Part shown: piece by piece, positions 1 through 12,506 of the stretch
Layout of the letters: each line of letters opens with the position of its first letter
Numbering within the stretch: position 1 is the first letter of the stretch
Origin: Pyrrhosoma nymphula
Lineage: Eukaryota; Arthropoda; Insecta; Odonata; Coenagrionidae
Length of the DNA stretch: 64,000 nt
Direction: 5' to 3'
NCBI GenBank assembly: GCA_963573305.1
Contig: OY754334.1
Location: forward strand, 28,265,614-28,329,613
Notes under the pieces: model-generated
The model's database searches: none
What the model was told of the DNA's origin: nothing
Seen by the model: the letters and a program-made list of their open reading frames with translations, nothing else
Translations under genes and position numbers: made by a program

Positions 1-263
1 AATTGAATTCTTTATGCAGTGTTAAGACCCACGGTTGTTATAAAGCGGTATATGAAGGTACTACAATGGGTGAGTTTCTCGACTGAAATATGCTAATATT
101 CATTGAAAGTTTTATCCATTTCCTAGCCGTTCATCAGAAGTACTTAGTCACTTGCTTCTGAACTACATTTCGCCATGGGTGTGAAACATTTTACCGCATT
201 TGTTGTCACCACAGTCCTGTGTATTAAAATCACTGCTATCCTCAATATCCAGGGTATGATATT

Positions 264-752
264 GTAAAAATTATTTTGAAGCGTTCAATTAAGGAAGCGT
301 TCAATAATAGAAGGGAGCTGATGACGGGGACCTTAAGTAAGGATGTAAAAAAGAGGCTGGTGAAGAGCTTGATGTGGAGTGTGGCGTTGTATGGGGCAGA
401 AACGTGGACCTTAAGAAAGGAAGACGAAAATAGGCTGAAGGCTTTCGAGATGTGGGTGTGGAGGAGGATGGAGAAGGTGCGTTGGACGGAAAGGAAGACA
501 AATCAGGAAGTGCTTGACATGGTGGGCGAGGAGAGGAAACTTATAGATGAGATTAGGGGAAGACAGGGTAGGTGGCTGGAAGGGGTAATGAGGGACGATG
601 GTTTGCTGAAGGCCGTGATAGAGGGTAGGATGTTGGGTAAGCGGGGAAGAGGAAGGAAGAGAATCGGTATTATGAACGGGATGAAGAAAGGTAGGACTTA
701 TGCTGAGATGAAGAAAGAAATACTAAGGGTAGATAGGGCACGGCACGTGTAA
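264..752 (+). mobile_element. RTE/BovB-like LINE fragment: C-terminal end of the reverse transcriptase ORF
   Basis: An open frame of 158 codons (276-752) starts at a TTG, not an ATG, and the frame is also open just upstream, so this is an interior piece of a longer protein and not a gene start. It carries the block typical of the RT C-terminal region in RTE/BovB LINEs: VALYGAETW, then FEMWVWRRM, then KTNQEVLD, then GRQGRWLEG, and a basic GKRGRGRKR stretch before the stop. These motifs are seen directly; the clade is from knowledge of the family. The endonuclease and the RT palm are missing, as expected of a 5'-truncated copy. With no internal stop over 158 codons it is one of the better kept pieces of this family here. 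Other pieces lie at 41160, 42090, 53690 and 62351. Confidence 0.85.
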
Positions 753-3700
753 GAGTTTGTTGGATATTCTCTGACTTTCATCACAACCTACCTCTAACCG
801 GTAGATTACTGTAATGAATGAAATTCGCAATATCAAGCGAGAAATAATTCACGAATTGAGGGGAGAAATCGTAGAGCCACTCCACGGGAAGCAGAAGGCT
901 TTCCAACAGCGGAATAGGCAAATGGAGTAAAAGAAAATCTTCACGAAATATAACGATGAGATTTATCACCTACGTTCACTTAGGCTGGAGAAAATATATT
1001 CGGGATACCTAACTGCCAGATGTCTTGAGGAAACGTAAATTTGAAAGAAACGAACGGTGAAAGCTGACGGGGAAGGAGGAAATTCGCCGTCAAAATGAAG
1101 TTGTAAGAAAATTTATACGAGAATTATTTTCAACATGAAATTTCTATAGCGCGAAGTGGGAAATACGTTAGAAAAATGAAAAAAGAAAGGAGATAGCGAC
1201 AGCTGACTTATACTCGTCTCCTAAATGGTTATTCTCGAGCCAGAATTTATAATTTTCATCATCTGATATGTTATTTTAATAAAATAATCCCTTACAACTT
1301 GCTCAAAATTTTTCTCTCTTTTTCATTACGTTCATGAATCTTGTATAAATAAAAATGGAAATATTCGTTTGTTCCTAATCACAAATATCCGAAAGTTCTT
1401 CACCGAATACTTTGAAATTTTGAAACAGCGTTGCATGCGAATACGCGCGTGTCTTTTTAGTAAAATGAAATTTTTGGGGCTGTTTTTACCTCATTATTGT
1501 TAACTTTTGTATTTACTTAAGAAAAGCATTGAATTCGGTGCAGGTGTTTCTTTATTTGCTTTTTTAAAATACTTGCACTCAAGATATTGGATTGAAATTT
1601 TTATCATAGAACACATAAAAGAATGCAACATTTAATTCCTTAATTCAATTTTCTTATACGCTTCGTTTTTGCCCAATAATTTCTTTTTTATCTCTAAATT
1701 CATAATTTTTGATTTCATTAATACAATAGAAATTTCCTTGGCAACCAGGCGTAAATATCCATTTAATAGCAATTTAACGAATGGCTATTCACGCATGCAG
1801 AATTTAATGACCAGTTTCAGTGACTAATTTGATAGTTGTAGTCAAACGACTACAGTTCCCCATTCGCATTGCCTTCTCAATGACATCAACAAGGCACAAG
1901 GACAGTTGCTTCAAGTGTGTGGATTGAATCTGGAAAATCCATGCTTTTCACATGGTCAATTATATGTCTCATGCTCATGAGTGGGACAGCCGAAAAATTT
2001 ATTTGTTTTTGCAGAGAGCGATAAAACCAAAAATATTGTATATCCCAAAGCCCTTGAATAGATTTTTTCAATTTGATTTTAATCCAAAAAAATCATTGTT
2101 TTTCATTTATTTTGAACATGTAAATGTGTCTGCTTTGTAAACCTATGTGTGCTTACTTAGAAAGAAATAGAGGCATTGCAACGCATTCCGGGCACACCTA
2201 GTTTGTAATAAAAATAAAATCAATTAGAAAAAAACCAGCATCTGTAGAATAAGATGCTGATAGCACATATATACGTTAGATTAAGCCAACTTGTATACTC
2301 TTATTTCGATATTTATGACAGCAGATAAAATTATCACCCTGATAAAATCAAATGAAAAGCAGATGAAATATTCATCCGCTTCTTGATAAATTAGAGCGCA
2401 CTAATCTCAACTTGCTGCGATGCAGGAAAGCACTTGACACAACTAGATTGAGGGAAGCATCGCCTCTGATCTCGGATTTAATTAATGAATTCGAAATTGA
2501 TCAATAGTTGGTAGGTGGACGCTACCGCCAAACATGGGATGTTCTTATCTTGATGTAGGGATAGTCTCTCTTAATATTTTCATGTTATTTCTTTAAGGTA
2601 GTTTGAGCGAGATAGTTCCCTAGTCATAATGGAGACCATCGTTGAATTTCATTTTTTTTTGCTTCAGCCTCTATAAGAAGTATGAAGTACATATTGTACT
2701 TTAAATGGTGGAAAAATATAGTTATAGATATATGACAAATGTTCTCAGTAATCAAATAAATATAACCACATAAGTCTCTAGCTTGACTGAATTTTTCACG
2801 CCGTACGGCGAAATCGCCTTTACAATAGATGGATTTTTTTGCGATTCTGTAAAAATTACTGCGGTAAGAAATTAATTTTTATAAATAGTTGAAAAAACAT
2901 TCAAACTACACAATGTTATTTTTTGACGGATTGTAGGTGTTAGAAGTTCCTAATTTTTTTCAATATTCTCCCTCTTGAGCGCACAGCCGTCGTTAATCCC
3001 ATGTAAAACAGCTATTATTTTCAGGCAAATTGCTCGAAAAGTATTTCGGCAAATGGTTAATATTTTTAAATCATTGGAAATATGAGAGCTTTTTATTTAA
3101 AATTACGCCAAATTCATCAAATTCTAGGGGAATTCATTTATCGCTCAAACTCCTTAAGGAGCAGAGGCTCGTATTTTTAAGGAGGGAAGGAGAGACTCGA
3201 GCTCATACTACGTTCTACATACGGCGTTCGAAAAATTTTGTGTAAACCTTCCACCGCCATTGAACATTACTTGTAGCTTAAAATTGTTTAATTTTCTTCT
3301 TTCATACACTGGGTGAGACTTGGTGTATGCATTACAAATTTGTTGATACATTTAACGAATAAAGAGCTACAATATTCGATGGATAAGAGAAGACTTTCTA
3401 TACGTGTTCTCTGAATGTAAGTTATAGGTTAATTTATAAGTTAATTTTCAATGGAGGCGGGAAATGTTTTTGGTATTTCAGCCAAGTCATAGAACGCGAG
3501 CTAAGATATTGAGCGACATAAAAAGGATAGTATATTTAGAAGGACTAATCCAGAACAAATCATCAGAATTCCTCATTCAGGCACTAGAAAAACATATTTA
3601 ATAATAAATTTGCCGTCGGGAGAGTGATATGTGGTAAACTTGAACTAAATATTATGAGATAGCAAATAAAGTTAATTTTTAGATCCTCATCGTTCTATTT

Positions 3701-5040
3701 TTACACACATCATACCCTTTGCATATATTTTCGGAGACATAATCTAATTTTTCGTTCGAATAAAAAATTCAATATGACTTTAAAAGTCCAACAATCATAT
3801 CAACATACTTCATTATCTCATTGAAACAGCAAATCAATGTTAATGGATGGATGCTAACGCATTAATATTCTCTTTTTAAATGGCCAACATAATTTACAAT
3901 TTTGACAACTAAATGTCTTAAACTTTATTATTTATTCAACGACGACAAGACTGATATCTTGATCATGACCTATAGAGGTTTAACTGAAGGAAAAAATGAG
4001 GTTTGCTGCTGAAAGTTAACCGGTGTCTGCTAGATTGAAGTGAAGCCACTTAAAATCCGCAACACCTGGTCCTCAGTGTGGATGACTCCAAAAGCATCTA
4101 ATTACGATTGAGTAGCGATTTAAAGCGATGGAAACGCAGGTAGAATGACTACCGGAAAAGCTTCAATTACTTATCCCATGGAAATAAGTCGAGCGGGTAA
4201 TAAGGATAATGAGTCTGGGCAACTAAAGAACTTGCTCACTGAGGCCGCTAGGGAGGGCGAGAAGAGTCCGGGAGCGGGATGAGACAAGACATCATTCATC
4301 GTACTTATATTAAGCCATAGCATAGCCGATTTAAACGGCAGCAGAAAAGAGTCACTGCTCTATGATGCATGGAGTAATATATCTACCCTTAATACAGGGA
4401 AAAGTAAGCCTAGAAAATAAGAAAAAAATGGAAAATAGAAAGGTAATTCGGTCACGTTTGGATATGTAGTAACTCTGGGAGTTAGAGAAGTTATAGCCAT
4501 TCGCGAAAAAGGTTTATTTTTGAGTTGAACAGTGTGGAATAAGTGTGGAATAACCGGAGCTGTGAATAGAAAACTTGAGAGAGCACTGGATTTTAAATGC
4601 CTATTCACACAATGCTTGCACTCGCATATGAGTAAATGCGAAGATTGCATTGAATATTGCGTAAAATATATAAAAGTAATGGGGCCTATTTTAATGTTTT
4701 TTATTTTAATTTGTTTATTTTTTATATGAGTATTCGCAAAAAGCAAAAAGTTTTAAAGAAACCCTTTTTTCCGCATCTTCCAGCGCAAGCTCTCGCATCG
4801 TGTAATCGAACCTTGAGATTTGATGAGAGAGATATTTGATACCATTGAGTATAATTCTTGAAGATAAAATCTAGTGATAATACATTTTATAGCAATCCAT
4901 TCGCATTTTATCTATTGGAATCATTACATAACCACCAATAATAGATAATTATGGGAGCTATTATAATGTAAAATCCAGAGTGATTGAGAAACAAAATTCA
5001 CAAGCCGCAACAGTTGGAAACGCCAGGAAATCTCATACAT
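753..5040. other. AT-rich stretch with no recognisable gene
   Basis: Only short open frames below 130 codons are present, with no family motif, no convincing splice-site pair and no terminal repeats that I could match elsewhere. The start (753-800) may still be LINE 3' untranslated sequence. Confidence 0.5.
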
Positions 5041-5044
5041 TATT

Positions 5045-5530
5045 AGGAAAGGAAATAGATATGAATTAATGAAGTATTTTTTTGTGAAAAATCAAATGCA
5101 GGATGTATTAATTGGGTAAGGAATGTGGAACAAAAATTGAAGAGGGAGTGATGGTTGGAAAAATTATAGGTTGTGAGTGAAGCAGCAAAAAAAAACAAGA
5201 AAAAACAAATGCTAAGAAAAAGTAAGCGATTGCAGAAAGGAGTAAAATAAAGATTATATATGCATATTTTTGCTTCTTCAAGGAATAGAAAATGAAAGTG
5301 AACCAACCATTCAAGGCTAAAAAACTTGGGTAGTAGTAGAGTTGAAGCCCAAGTTGCAGCATTTTTTAATTGAAAGTTATAGGAGAAAACACGCTAGATA
5401 GAATCGGCGATAAGCAAAGAAGTGTTATGTTTGGTTGAGAAAAATAGAAAGTGGTTAGTTTGAAATGAAGAAGGGCATAAACCTAGATGAAGAAGATATT
5501 GCGAGAAAATTAGGTGTCATAGATTACTAG
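5045..5530. repeat. Dispersed repeat R480, copy 1
   Basis: This segment aligns over nearly its whole length, in the same orientation, with 26555-27017. Shared landmarks in the same order are aggatgtatta, gaggagtgatgg-like, tttttgcttc followed by tcaaggaatagaa, ccattcaaggctaaa, acttgggtagtag, aaacacgc-agatagaa and aaaattaggtg-catagatt. Neither copy has a long open frame and I found no terminal inverted repeat. It may be the untranslated part of a LINE, but its family is unknown to me. Confidence 0.75.
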
Positions 5531-6107
5531 AAGAGAGAGGGAAAGGTTGGTAGATTGGATGGATTGAAGTTGTAAAACTAAGCATGCGTATTTGATTTTG
5601 GATTCCATCAGGAGTGCATGAGGTTGCGTGAAAGTTAACAAAGACCATAGTACGTTTTGCTCTTAATAGGCAAGATTTTCGTAGAGATATAAGCATACTT
5701 AACCTGAGGAAGAGTAAATTCGATATATTACAGAATATAATTACGAACTATTACAGGATAAGTTCGATCCAAAATGTTACCCCGACTCTGGAATTCGTAA
5801 TGCACTTAAAATAATCAAGTTCTCATTTCCTTTTGAACTTCGCGCTTTTCAAAAATAGATAATGTCCACATTTGGGAAACTAGTATTTCTCAGGTTTGGA
5901 GGAGAAGTTGCGGAGAGCGAATTGAAACCCCAGGAAATACTTAACCAAGGTTTTATAAAGTATTTAGTAGTGCAGAAAGCGCAGGGGCTGTATGCATTGT
6001 TTTGCGTGATGTTGTAAGATTTGCCCTCACCATTCAAGACGACCTTCAAGTATTAACGGCTTACAGTTTGAGAGCGAGATAAGGAGAAGAGGAAATATTA
6101 TCTACAT

Positions 6108-6765
6108 CTACATAACACCCTGCGAGCCGCCACATGGGCGTGTGGCAGGGGGTATTAGGACACCAGCGTGAAGGTGTGAAGGAGAATATTATAGGTAGGT
6201 GAGAAGGTGAAGTGTATTCCGACAGTGTTTTCAGTGGATCTTAGTTTTCATTATTGAGCGTGGGAAGAACAAACTTTTGTACCTAGCTGTTCGGCAATTT
6301 ATTTCTATTATTTTATCTTTCCTGTCGGAACTAGAGACGTAGTGCGGCGTCAAAATTATATTCTCCGAGTCACACTGAAACACACCAGTTCGGAATTTCT
6401 CAAGGAATCTAAGCCTAGCGTGTAACCTCAGAGTCTCTAATGACCTAATCCTAACCTAATCCCTCTAAAAGCAGTGAAACCTTCTTTGTTCGCTCGTAGC
6501 AGTTGTAAACGATGCGCATAGCTCTTCATTGTATTTTATTCATTTTTCGAATCAAATCCTTCTGCCCAGGGTCCCGATTGCTCACGTCGTATTCGAGGTG
6601 TGGCCTAACCAGAGCAAAGTAGCACCTCTCTTCCACTTTTGATTCGAGGGCCTTCCTACTATACGCTTGATAAATCCTAGTTTCTTTAAGGTTGTGCTGC
6701 ATATATTTAATATGTGTGTTCTCCACGATAGGTCAGAAGTTAAGGTAATATCCAGATATTTTCAC
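6108..6765 (-). mobile_element. Jockey/CR1-like LINE, 3' end with broken RT C-terminus
   Basis: Read on the minus strand, the first part (about 6765-6530) gives THIKYMQ, then KVEERCYFALVRPHLEYD, then a run ending in KMNKIQ. This matches the RT thumb pattern LVRPxLEY...WDP...IQ of Jockey/CR1-type LINEs. After frameshifts the C-terminus continues (LLEGLG, LHARLRFLEKF, RYKSLFFPRSI). The last 50 bases, around the minus-strand words cccctgccacacgccc and tgttatgtagatgtagat, recur at 59615-59680 and in altered form at 37690 and 48010, so they mark the family's 3' terminus. Stops and frameshifts make it inactive. Related plus-strand piece: 49210-49900. Confidence 0.8.
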
Positions 6766-7069
6766 GTCCCAATGAAAAAATAAAATCGCACTGAATTGCC
6801 GATGATGTGCCACTGCTTAAAAGATAGCAGTTTTTGGCTTTTAAATGTTAGTTTAGACACAGTTGGGAAAACATTAGTTCGGAGGAGGTACAGAAGGGCT
6901 GGTAGGTATTTATGTCGTATGCGATCTGAAGCCGAAATAAAGATGTCGTATGTGGTCCATAAGAGATTATTTTCTCTTTGCGAGAATTTTGTAGAAATAT
7001 GTTTCTGTATAGTGAGACTTTTTATAGAAACAAACGTAAATATAATTGAACCTTTCTATACTGATTAAC

Positions 7070-8590
7070 ATGCCTGCGAAAGAATTTCTACGAAATTATT
7101 CGAGGCGACGAAACGACCGCCACTCTCATAAAAAAAGATGACAAACCATATTTTTTATCTCAAGACAGGTTTTTAGACACAAATGGTCCAAAGCTCAAGG
7201 GAATGGTTAAAATTAGAAATCTTTACAAAAATGCAGAGAACCTCTGAATATTTTAACCCGACATATTCGACTGAGATGTGAGAGTTAGAGATTAAAAAAC
7301 AAAAATGAAAATGCTTTCGAAGCATTTCTACGTAATATGGAAAGAGTTTATAGACGGTAATCATTATAATGCTAAAAAAATTCAATATTCAGTTTATGTA
7401 CGCTCTTTAACAGTTAAAAAAATGTGCACCGCACACGAAACGAATACCAAAAGGCTTATGCTTAGAAATTTCTCGTGCAAAGAGAAGATATCAACAGGGA
7501 AAATTTGGAGAGAATAAAATGGTGAGGTGAAAATTTGTAGACAAAAAATGTTTGTAGAGCGGGAGGGAAGCCGAGGAAAGATATTTCCAGGAGCATGTAA
7601 GTGAGTGAAAATTATTGTGCGCTAAAGAATGAAATAGTGAACTGAAAAAGGTGTTTGTTCTGCGAAATATTTCACGGAGACGTGGTAATTTTACGCCCAA
7701 AACAAAAAAATTCGAAAGCCAGCTCTTCACTCGCTGAAAACCTGGTTAAATTTTTCAAACATACTGTAAACCTCTCAACAAGAATCATACATTTTAGTCT
7801 GAAAGTCATCTTTCTGTAATGCCAGTGTTCAATGTCGAATGTCAATTTAAACTTCCACGCTGCGTAGAAAACAGGGCATTTAATACGGACGCCAAGTAAT
7901 AGCCAGAGTGAACTGGACTAGGTCAAGAAAAACAAATTTTAAAAGCAGAACATGTTTTAAAATAGATGAAGACTAGCTAAACTAAAACTTATGCTCGATG
8001 CCGAAACAAAGCTACAGTGCACGTATTACATACGCTCACCATAAAACCTATGGACAACAAGTGTGGAGGAAGCAATAATATTCCCATGCATTATCATTTG
8101 GAGCAACAAAGCTTGTGCAAATACTTCAACCACTACTGTGGTGACTTTTCTCCTTGTTATTGAAAGGAAAAACGTTCCAGGTGACAAAACAAGTAATCTA
8201 GGTTTGTCAAAAAAATTGGTCCTGAATGTGGGACTATGAGCTCATTGCAATGCTTCGTAAAGGTCTAATCACCTTATCAGGGCTAGGGAATCAATTATAA
8301 TATAAAATATAAAATAAAATATTATTATATAAAATAATATAAAATTAATTCAGTTCTAATGTAAACAATTGCGTAACTTTATGGTCAAATGGACAAACAT
8401 ATTGGCAATGTTTCATTTTTCATGTCACTGACAAGGAAAGTAGCTATACTTGACAAAGCATTGACGATTGAGCTTTATGTCTTTATTTACGCTGTCTTAC
8501 TCTTCCAGCAAAATTCGCTAACGAATCATTGCGATCAAGAAGAAGTTACTTTCTGAAATAAATTGTAAACCTCTAGCTTTAACAATATTC
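7070..8590. other. AT-rich stretch, no gene; AT simple repeat at 8293-8346
   Basis: No coding or repeat family was recognised. At 8293-8346 there is a degenerate (ATAAA/TATAA)-type simple-sequence run of about 54 bases. Confidence 0.5.
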
Positions 8591-8597
8591 TCAAGTA

Positions 8598-8683
8598 TTA
8601 TTCACGATAAATCAGCTGATGGCATGTTTTTTTGGGCGAGCAGTAAGGTCCTAACCGCCTGACAACTCGCCTTTGGCCTCGAA
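8598..8683 (-). CDS. Candidate 3'-terminal coding exon, unrecognised gene
   Basis: On the minus strand a pyrimidine-rich tract (ccattccttctgctttcttt) is followed by tcaag, a good splice acceptor, with the exon starting at 8683. Joined to the donor at 8871 (GAAG then GTATTG), which leaves one codon base, the frame stays open for 28 more codons (VRGQRRVVRRLGPYCSPKKT... YRE) and stops at TAA 8598-8600. The intron would be 187 bases. I do not recognise the protein. The pairing is inferred from splice signals and phase only, and an unspliced readthrough reading is also open. No clear AATAAA was seen just downstream. Confidence 0.3.
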
Positions 8684-8870
8684 CTTGAAAAGAAAGCAGA
8701 AGGAATGGACTTTCGAGAAGGGGTAGGTACCAAAGTCATTTCCCCGACGACTCGATAAAAATCAAACAGATGGCAGCCGCGTTTTAAAAAAACGTCGCCT
8801 GAGATGATTAGCATAGTTGTAAAAAAGGAAAGGAAAAAATAATATAGAGAAGGAAAGAGAATCCCAATAC

Positions 8871-9120
8871 CTTCGTCGTAGAGTGAGTCGACGAAGATGA
8901 TGCTGTCGGTGGCGCTCGCTTTCTTGGGCACCGAGTACCTCCTCAGGCTGTTGCCCCTGCCGACGAAGCGCGAATCTTCCTCCGCGTGGCAGTGGTCCAA
9001 GGAGTCCTTCGGGAAATGATCTTCGTCGCCCTCGTCCCTATGACATACTTCTCGGCATCTGTCGAGCGCGGCGTTGGCGGGGTGGGTTAAAATGAGACCC
9101 TCCACCGTGCTGCCCACTTT
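8871..9120 (-). CDS. Candidate internal coding exon, unrecognised gene
   Basis: A minus-strand frame with balanced, GC-richer codon use runs from about 9120 to a donor-like GAAG|GTATTG at 8871/8870. Visible sequence includes LTHPANAALDRCREVC, then a long His/Asp/Glu-rich stretch, then NSLRRYSVPKKASATDSIIF and VDSLYDEG. There is no ATG in the frame: it opens upstream as far as 9171, so any translated start lies in another exon. A weak acceptor (tctaaag after a pyrimidine tract) sits near 9118-9121. RRYSVP resembles a basophilic kinase site, which is only suggestive. The composition contrasts with the AT-rich surroundings, which supports a host exon. No domain is recognised. Confidence 0.35.
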
Positions 9121-9129
9121 AGAATTGGC

Positions 9130-9215
9130 CGTCGAAGGGAAAAGCGAAATCCTACCGCCGGGATACGAACCCTAAACCCTCGACCACGGGAGACAGCGAA
9201 CGCCAAAACATCTAT
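9130..9215 (-). repeat. tRNA-like B-box remnant, possible old SINE
   Basis: The minus strand reads agggttcgtatcccggcgg, close to a pol III B box (GGTTCNANNCC) flanked by complementary bases as in a T arm. An A-box-like tggcgttcgctgtctcccg lies about 35 bases upstream. It may be a decayed tRNA-derived SINE next to the candidate exon. Confidence 0.3.
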
Positions 9216-9599
9216 GGATATATGTTGCTCTTCCTGGATAGGTTCTGTCCACTTTCCGAGTCTTCAGAACTTCATCCAGATCCGGTGCGAGATGGTGTCA
9301 GCACACGATCAAAGTGGGTCTCTCAGGGTCATTACCGAAAAATAAGTGGGCCTTCGATTCGGTCTTGAGACTTGGAGAAGGTTTTCCTGGAAGCTCCGAT
9401 CATCAATCACACTTTGGGTAATGTTTTCCGGCTCAGAAGCACTTATATTGCAACTGGACGTAGATTAGAGGATTGATTGAGGGTTTTTCGCTTTCTGTGG
9501 ATTCAGCTGAAGATTTTTTGGGTTTAGTTCCTTCAAGCTGTGATATGAAGCACTGAAATGTTTTTCTTTTTCGTTTGGTCTCTCGGCACAAAAGGGTGC

Positions 9600-10560
9600 A
9601 CTCACCAGAAATGATCACCACAGTATTTTAAATCGCTCTCACTCGTTAAATCCGTCCTGGAGTGTTGAAACCACTGTACGGATAAGTCACCTCCCGATCA
9701 ACCAACAGTCCAAAACTCCACTTCCGCACAGGCCAGCGAGTTTAATTTATATATTTCTGCGAAGGGAACGGTATTGCCTTCTTGCTATCGTCCTGAGCAC
9801 GACTCAAGCTTTGAAGCGCGCCGACGATCGAAGGATTTTCTGTAATGTCGTCCGGTTTCGGTTGTTTGAGGTGGATTTTTGAAGGCTTTTTGACCACACC
9901 GCTTGCTTTGGTGCCCGAGCAAAGACTGCCGCATCTCCGTGGAGACTCCGACTTTGGTTGCGCCCCGGTGAGCTGGTTGGGAAGGGGTGAGGGAGTATAG
10001 AGGGGTGGGTGGAGAAAATGAGCTGCAAGGAGGAGTGGGGGGGGGGGGCGAACCGTGAGCATAAGGGGGGGAGGTGTGTCCCCTCCCCCCTTTAGCAGGG
10101 CTTATACTCCCGCCAGCTGTCTCCACTTTTCCCCCACCACACTACTCCCAACCTTCCTCATCCTCCCAACACAGCAGTCGGCTTCAAAACTCTTCTTCCA
10201 TCCTCCCGTAGGTATCCAGGTTAACGATTGCCATGCCCACTTCTTCCTCCGTTTAAGAACATCTCCCTCCTTCCCTCTATTCTCACTCTCCTCCTAACTC
10301 AGCTCCTTCCTCGGGAAATACATAGAACATAGCAGCCGATATTTATGGTTTCTTTCCCTCCCCCCCCTCCGGAATGGAGAAGGAGTCGAAATATAATCCA
10401 CTTTCATCTTTTCACCGTTTTCTTTCCCCGCCATCGAGATTGGATGTATCGTTCCACGCCCTCCGCGTGATCGAGACGTGCCGGACCCCTTAATTAGGAA
10501 AGATTGATAAATTATAACATCATTTTTTTCACGACGCCCCCGGTCGAAGCGATCTTGGGT
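9600..10560. promoter_or_regulatory. GC-richer stretch with TATA-like site and donor-like site; possible promoter region
   Basis: Base composition rises here, with poly-purine and poly-pyrimidine runs and a G tract at 10037-10048. On the minus strand there is a TATAAATT word (about 9744-9751) and, roughly 135 bases downstream, a donor-like TTTCTG|GTGAGT (about 9606). This could be the promoter and untranslated first exon of the minus-strand gene whose exons lie at 8598-9120. The proline- and serine-rich open frames here (9742-10126) look like by-products of composition. All of this is inference. Confidence 0.2.
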
Positions 10561-12500
10561 GAAGATGTGTTTTTATTCTGAAGCCTCCATTGCGTTCGAG
10601 ATGGATGCGTTATCTTTCAAATGGTGGTAGTTTTACGGCATTCCGAGTCAATGTCTCAATTTCCCCGAGTAAGAGTCGCTTGCTATGAGCTGGTTCGTGT
10701 CAACTTACCGGGCAAAAAAAACTTGGCTTCTCGTGCGGTTGACGCCACCCGACTTGTGAAAATTTGTTATCTTTGAGCAAGAAATATTCCTAGACGTCAG
10801 ATTTCTAATCTGACGTCTAGCTCTAAATTACTAAAATATGCTACTAAAATTGAATTTCATTATGCAGCTTAGTTGGTATAAGAAAAATAATAAAACTCTA
10901 AGTCTACGTCCATGCGTTACCCTAGAAACCACCTCAAGGATGTGTTACTTGGATTGTTTGTTGTTTTATTATAGATATCACCTTATACTATACGCGGCGT
11001 AGGTATTCGACCTTGAATACCCAAGTGAAATTTACTAACATTGAAATCTCTCCAATAACGTGCCACCTTATGAAATAAAAGTACTTTTTCCATTTATTAC
11101 TCATTCAGGGGTGCCCTGCAAAAAATTGCCGTAAAAAATGTTCTGCAGAACGTAAGGAATTCTACGGAAATCGTCGTTCTTTCCGTAGAAAGAGTTCCTT
11201 TTCTAAGGAATTGTAAGGAACGCTCATGTTCCGTAGAAATAATGAGTTAAAAGTACTACTTTGCGCCAAATTCAGTGAAATGTATGCAAATATTACCTCT
11301 GATCAATGGTTGATATACATATAATAACGCGAATTTCAGGTGGAAGTAGGCAGTAGTGTATCAACGTAGATCGCCGGCATGAATTCCCCCTATTGCCTTG
11401 TCAAAAATAATTTATACCTAAGCAAGACAAGTCCACAGATGGCGCGCAGTGCTAGATTCGTGAAATACTATGAAAAAGGCTATGAAAAAGAAACAAAAGA
11501 GTTTCGGGAATTATTTGATTAGTAGTCATTCAATATCAAATATTAAGTCACACCCAAATAGTTATTAACCATATCAGAACGCCCATATCTACCTCTAAAT
11601 TAAGAAATAGAAATAAAAGACGAAGAACCAAAATGAAAGGAAAGGCACGTTATATTAAAAAATACGATTTGCTGATCACGAATCTGATAATTACTCACTT
11701 TAAAAATAAAATTACCACCTTAAGTTGAGAATATTATATTTTTAATTTTTATATGGTGTGTTCATTTTACATTCTGATAGCAGTGGTAGGGTTTTTATTT
11801 ATTGTTGTAGATGTATCGTGCAAGGTACGTTTATTATGTTTGAAGTACTCTCCGCTGGGTGGTGTGAGTGGGGATGGATAAATTTCGAAATAAAGTACAC
11901 ACATGCATGTTCATCACGCCGCGCCGTTACCTTCCGGGTGTAGGGATGGTCAAACAAGTTAAATTCTCGGTGAAGCTGTCTGCTTTCATAATTTCCTCCA
12001 TATTGCCCTCTCCTTGGATAACTCTTTTGCTACAGTTCTCCTGCTACATTGATTCATACACACCCTCCGGTTCCGAAGGCTCCTAACATTTCTTCTCTTT
12101 AGAGTATCTTCCACCATATTTTGCCAAGACGACTTAAATTATAAAGTACAATGAAATAATACTGACGAGTAAAATTGTGAAAAAAAGTTTTTTGAGCTGT
12201 TGTAGCATGTAAAATCATAATGGAATAAAATACTTAAAAATTTGATACTCTTTTTCCTTTTACATCAGAAATAAATCAATTTTCAGATGAATGGCGATCA
12301 AATTCGTGATCAGTATATCAAATTCACCAATGCGATGAGTATTTTATTTGATTCGGTTTTTTGCGACAAAATAGTGTCCATTTTAAGTCTGCGTTACTAT
12401 ACCGAACGTAGAAGAAATATCTGCATCGTATTGACATGAATATCGGATAGTTAATAAATTGATGAGAGGTAGTTATTGTCTACTTAATTATAAAAAGATG
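10561..12500. other. AT-rich stretch, no gene apart from a hairpin cluster
   Basis: No coding signal was recognised. The one structured segment, 11137-11245, is listed separately. Confidence 0.5.
11137..11245. repeat. Cluster of nested short inverted repeats
   Basis: Within about 105 bases there are the palindrome gttctgcagaac, the hairpin ttctacggaaa...tttccgtagaa, the hairpin gttcctt...aaggaac, and a further ttccgtagaa. The words AAGGAA and TTCCGTAGAA recur several times, one of them inverted. Its role is unknown: it could be the end of a foldback element or a structured RNA. Confidence 0.5.
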
Positions 12501-12506
12501 TTTTTT

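Noticed and set aside
6440..6470. Telomere-like TTAGG words on the minus strand
   Set aside because: Only three or four degenerate units, and they fall inside the C-terminal coding remnant of the LINE at 6108-6765.
9742..10126. Overlapping proline- and serine-rich minus-strand frames
   Set aside because: Three frames are open at once because of pyrimidine-rich composition. None has a motif or a splice pair.
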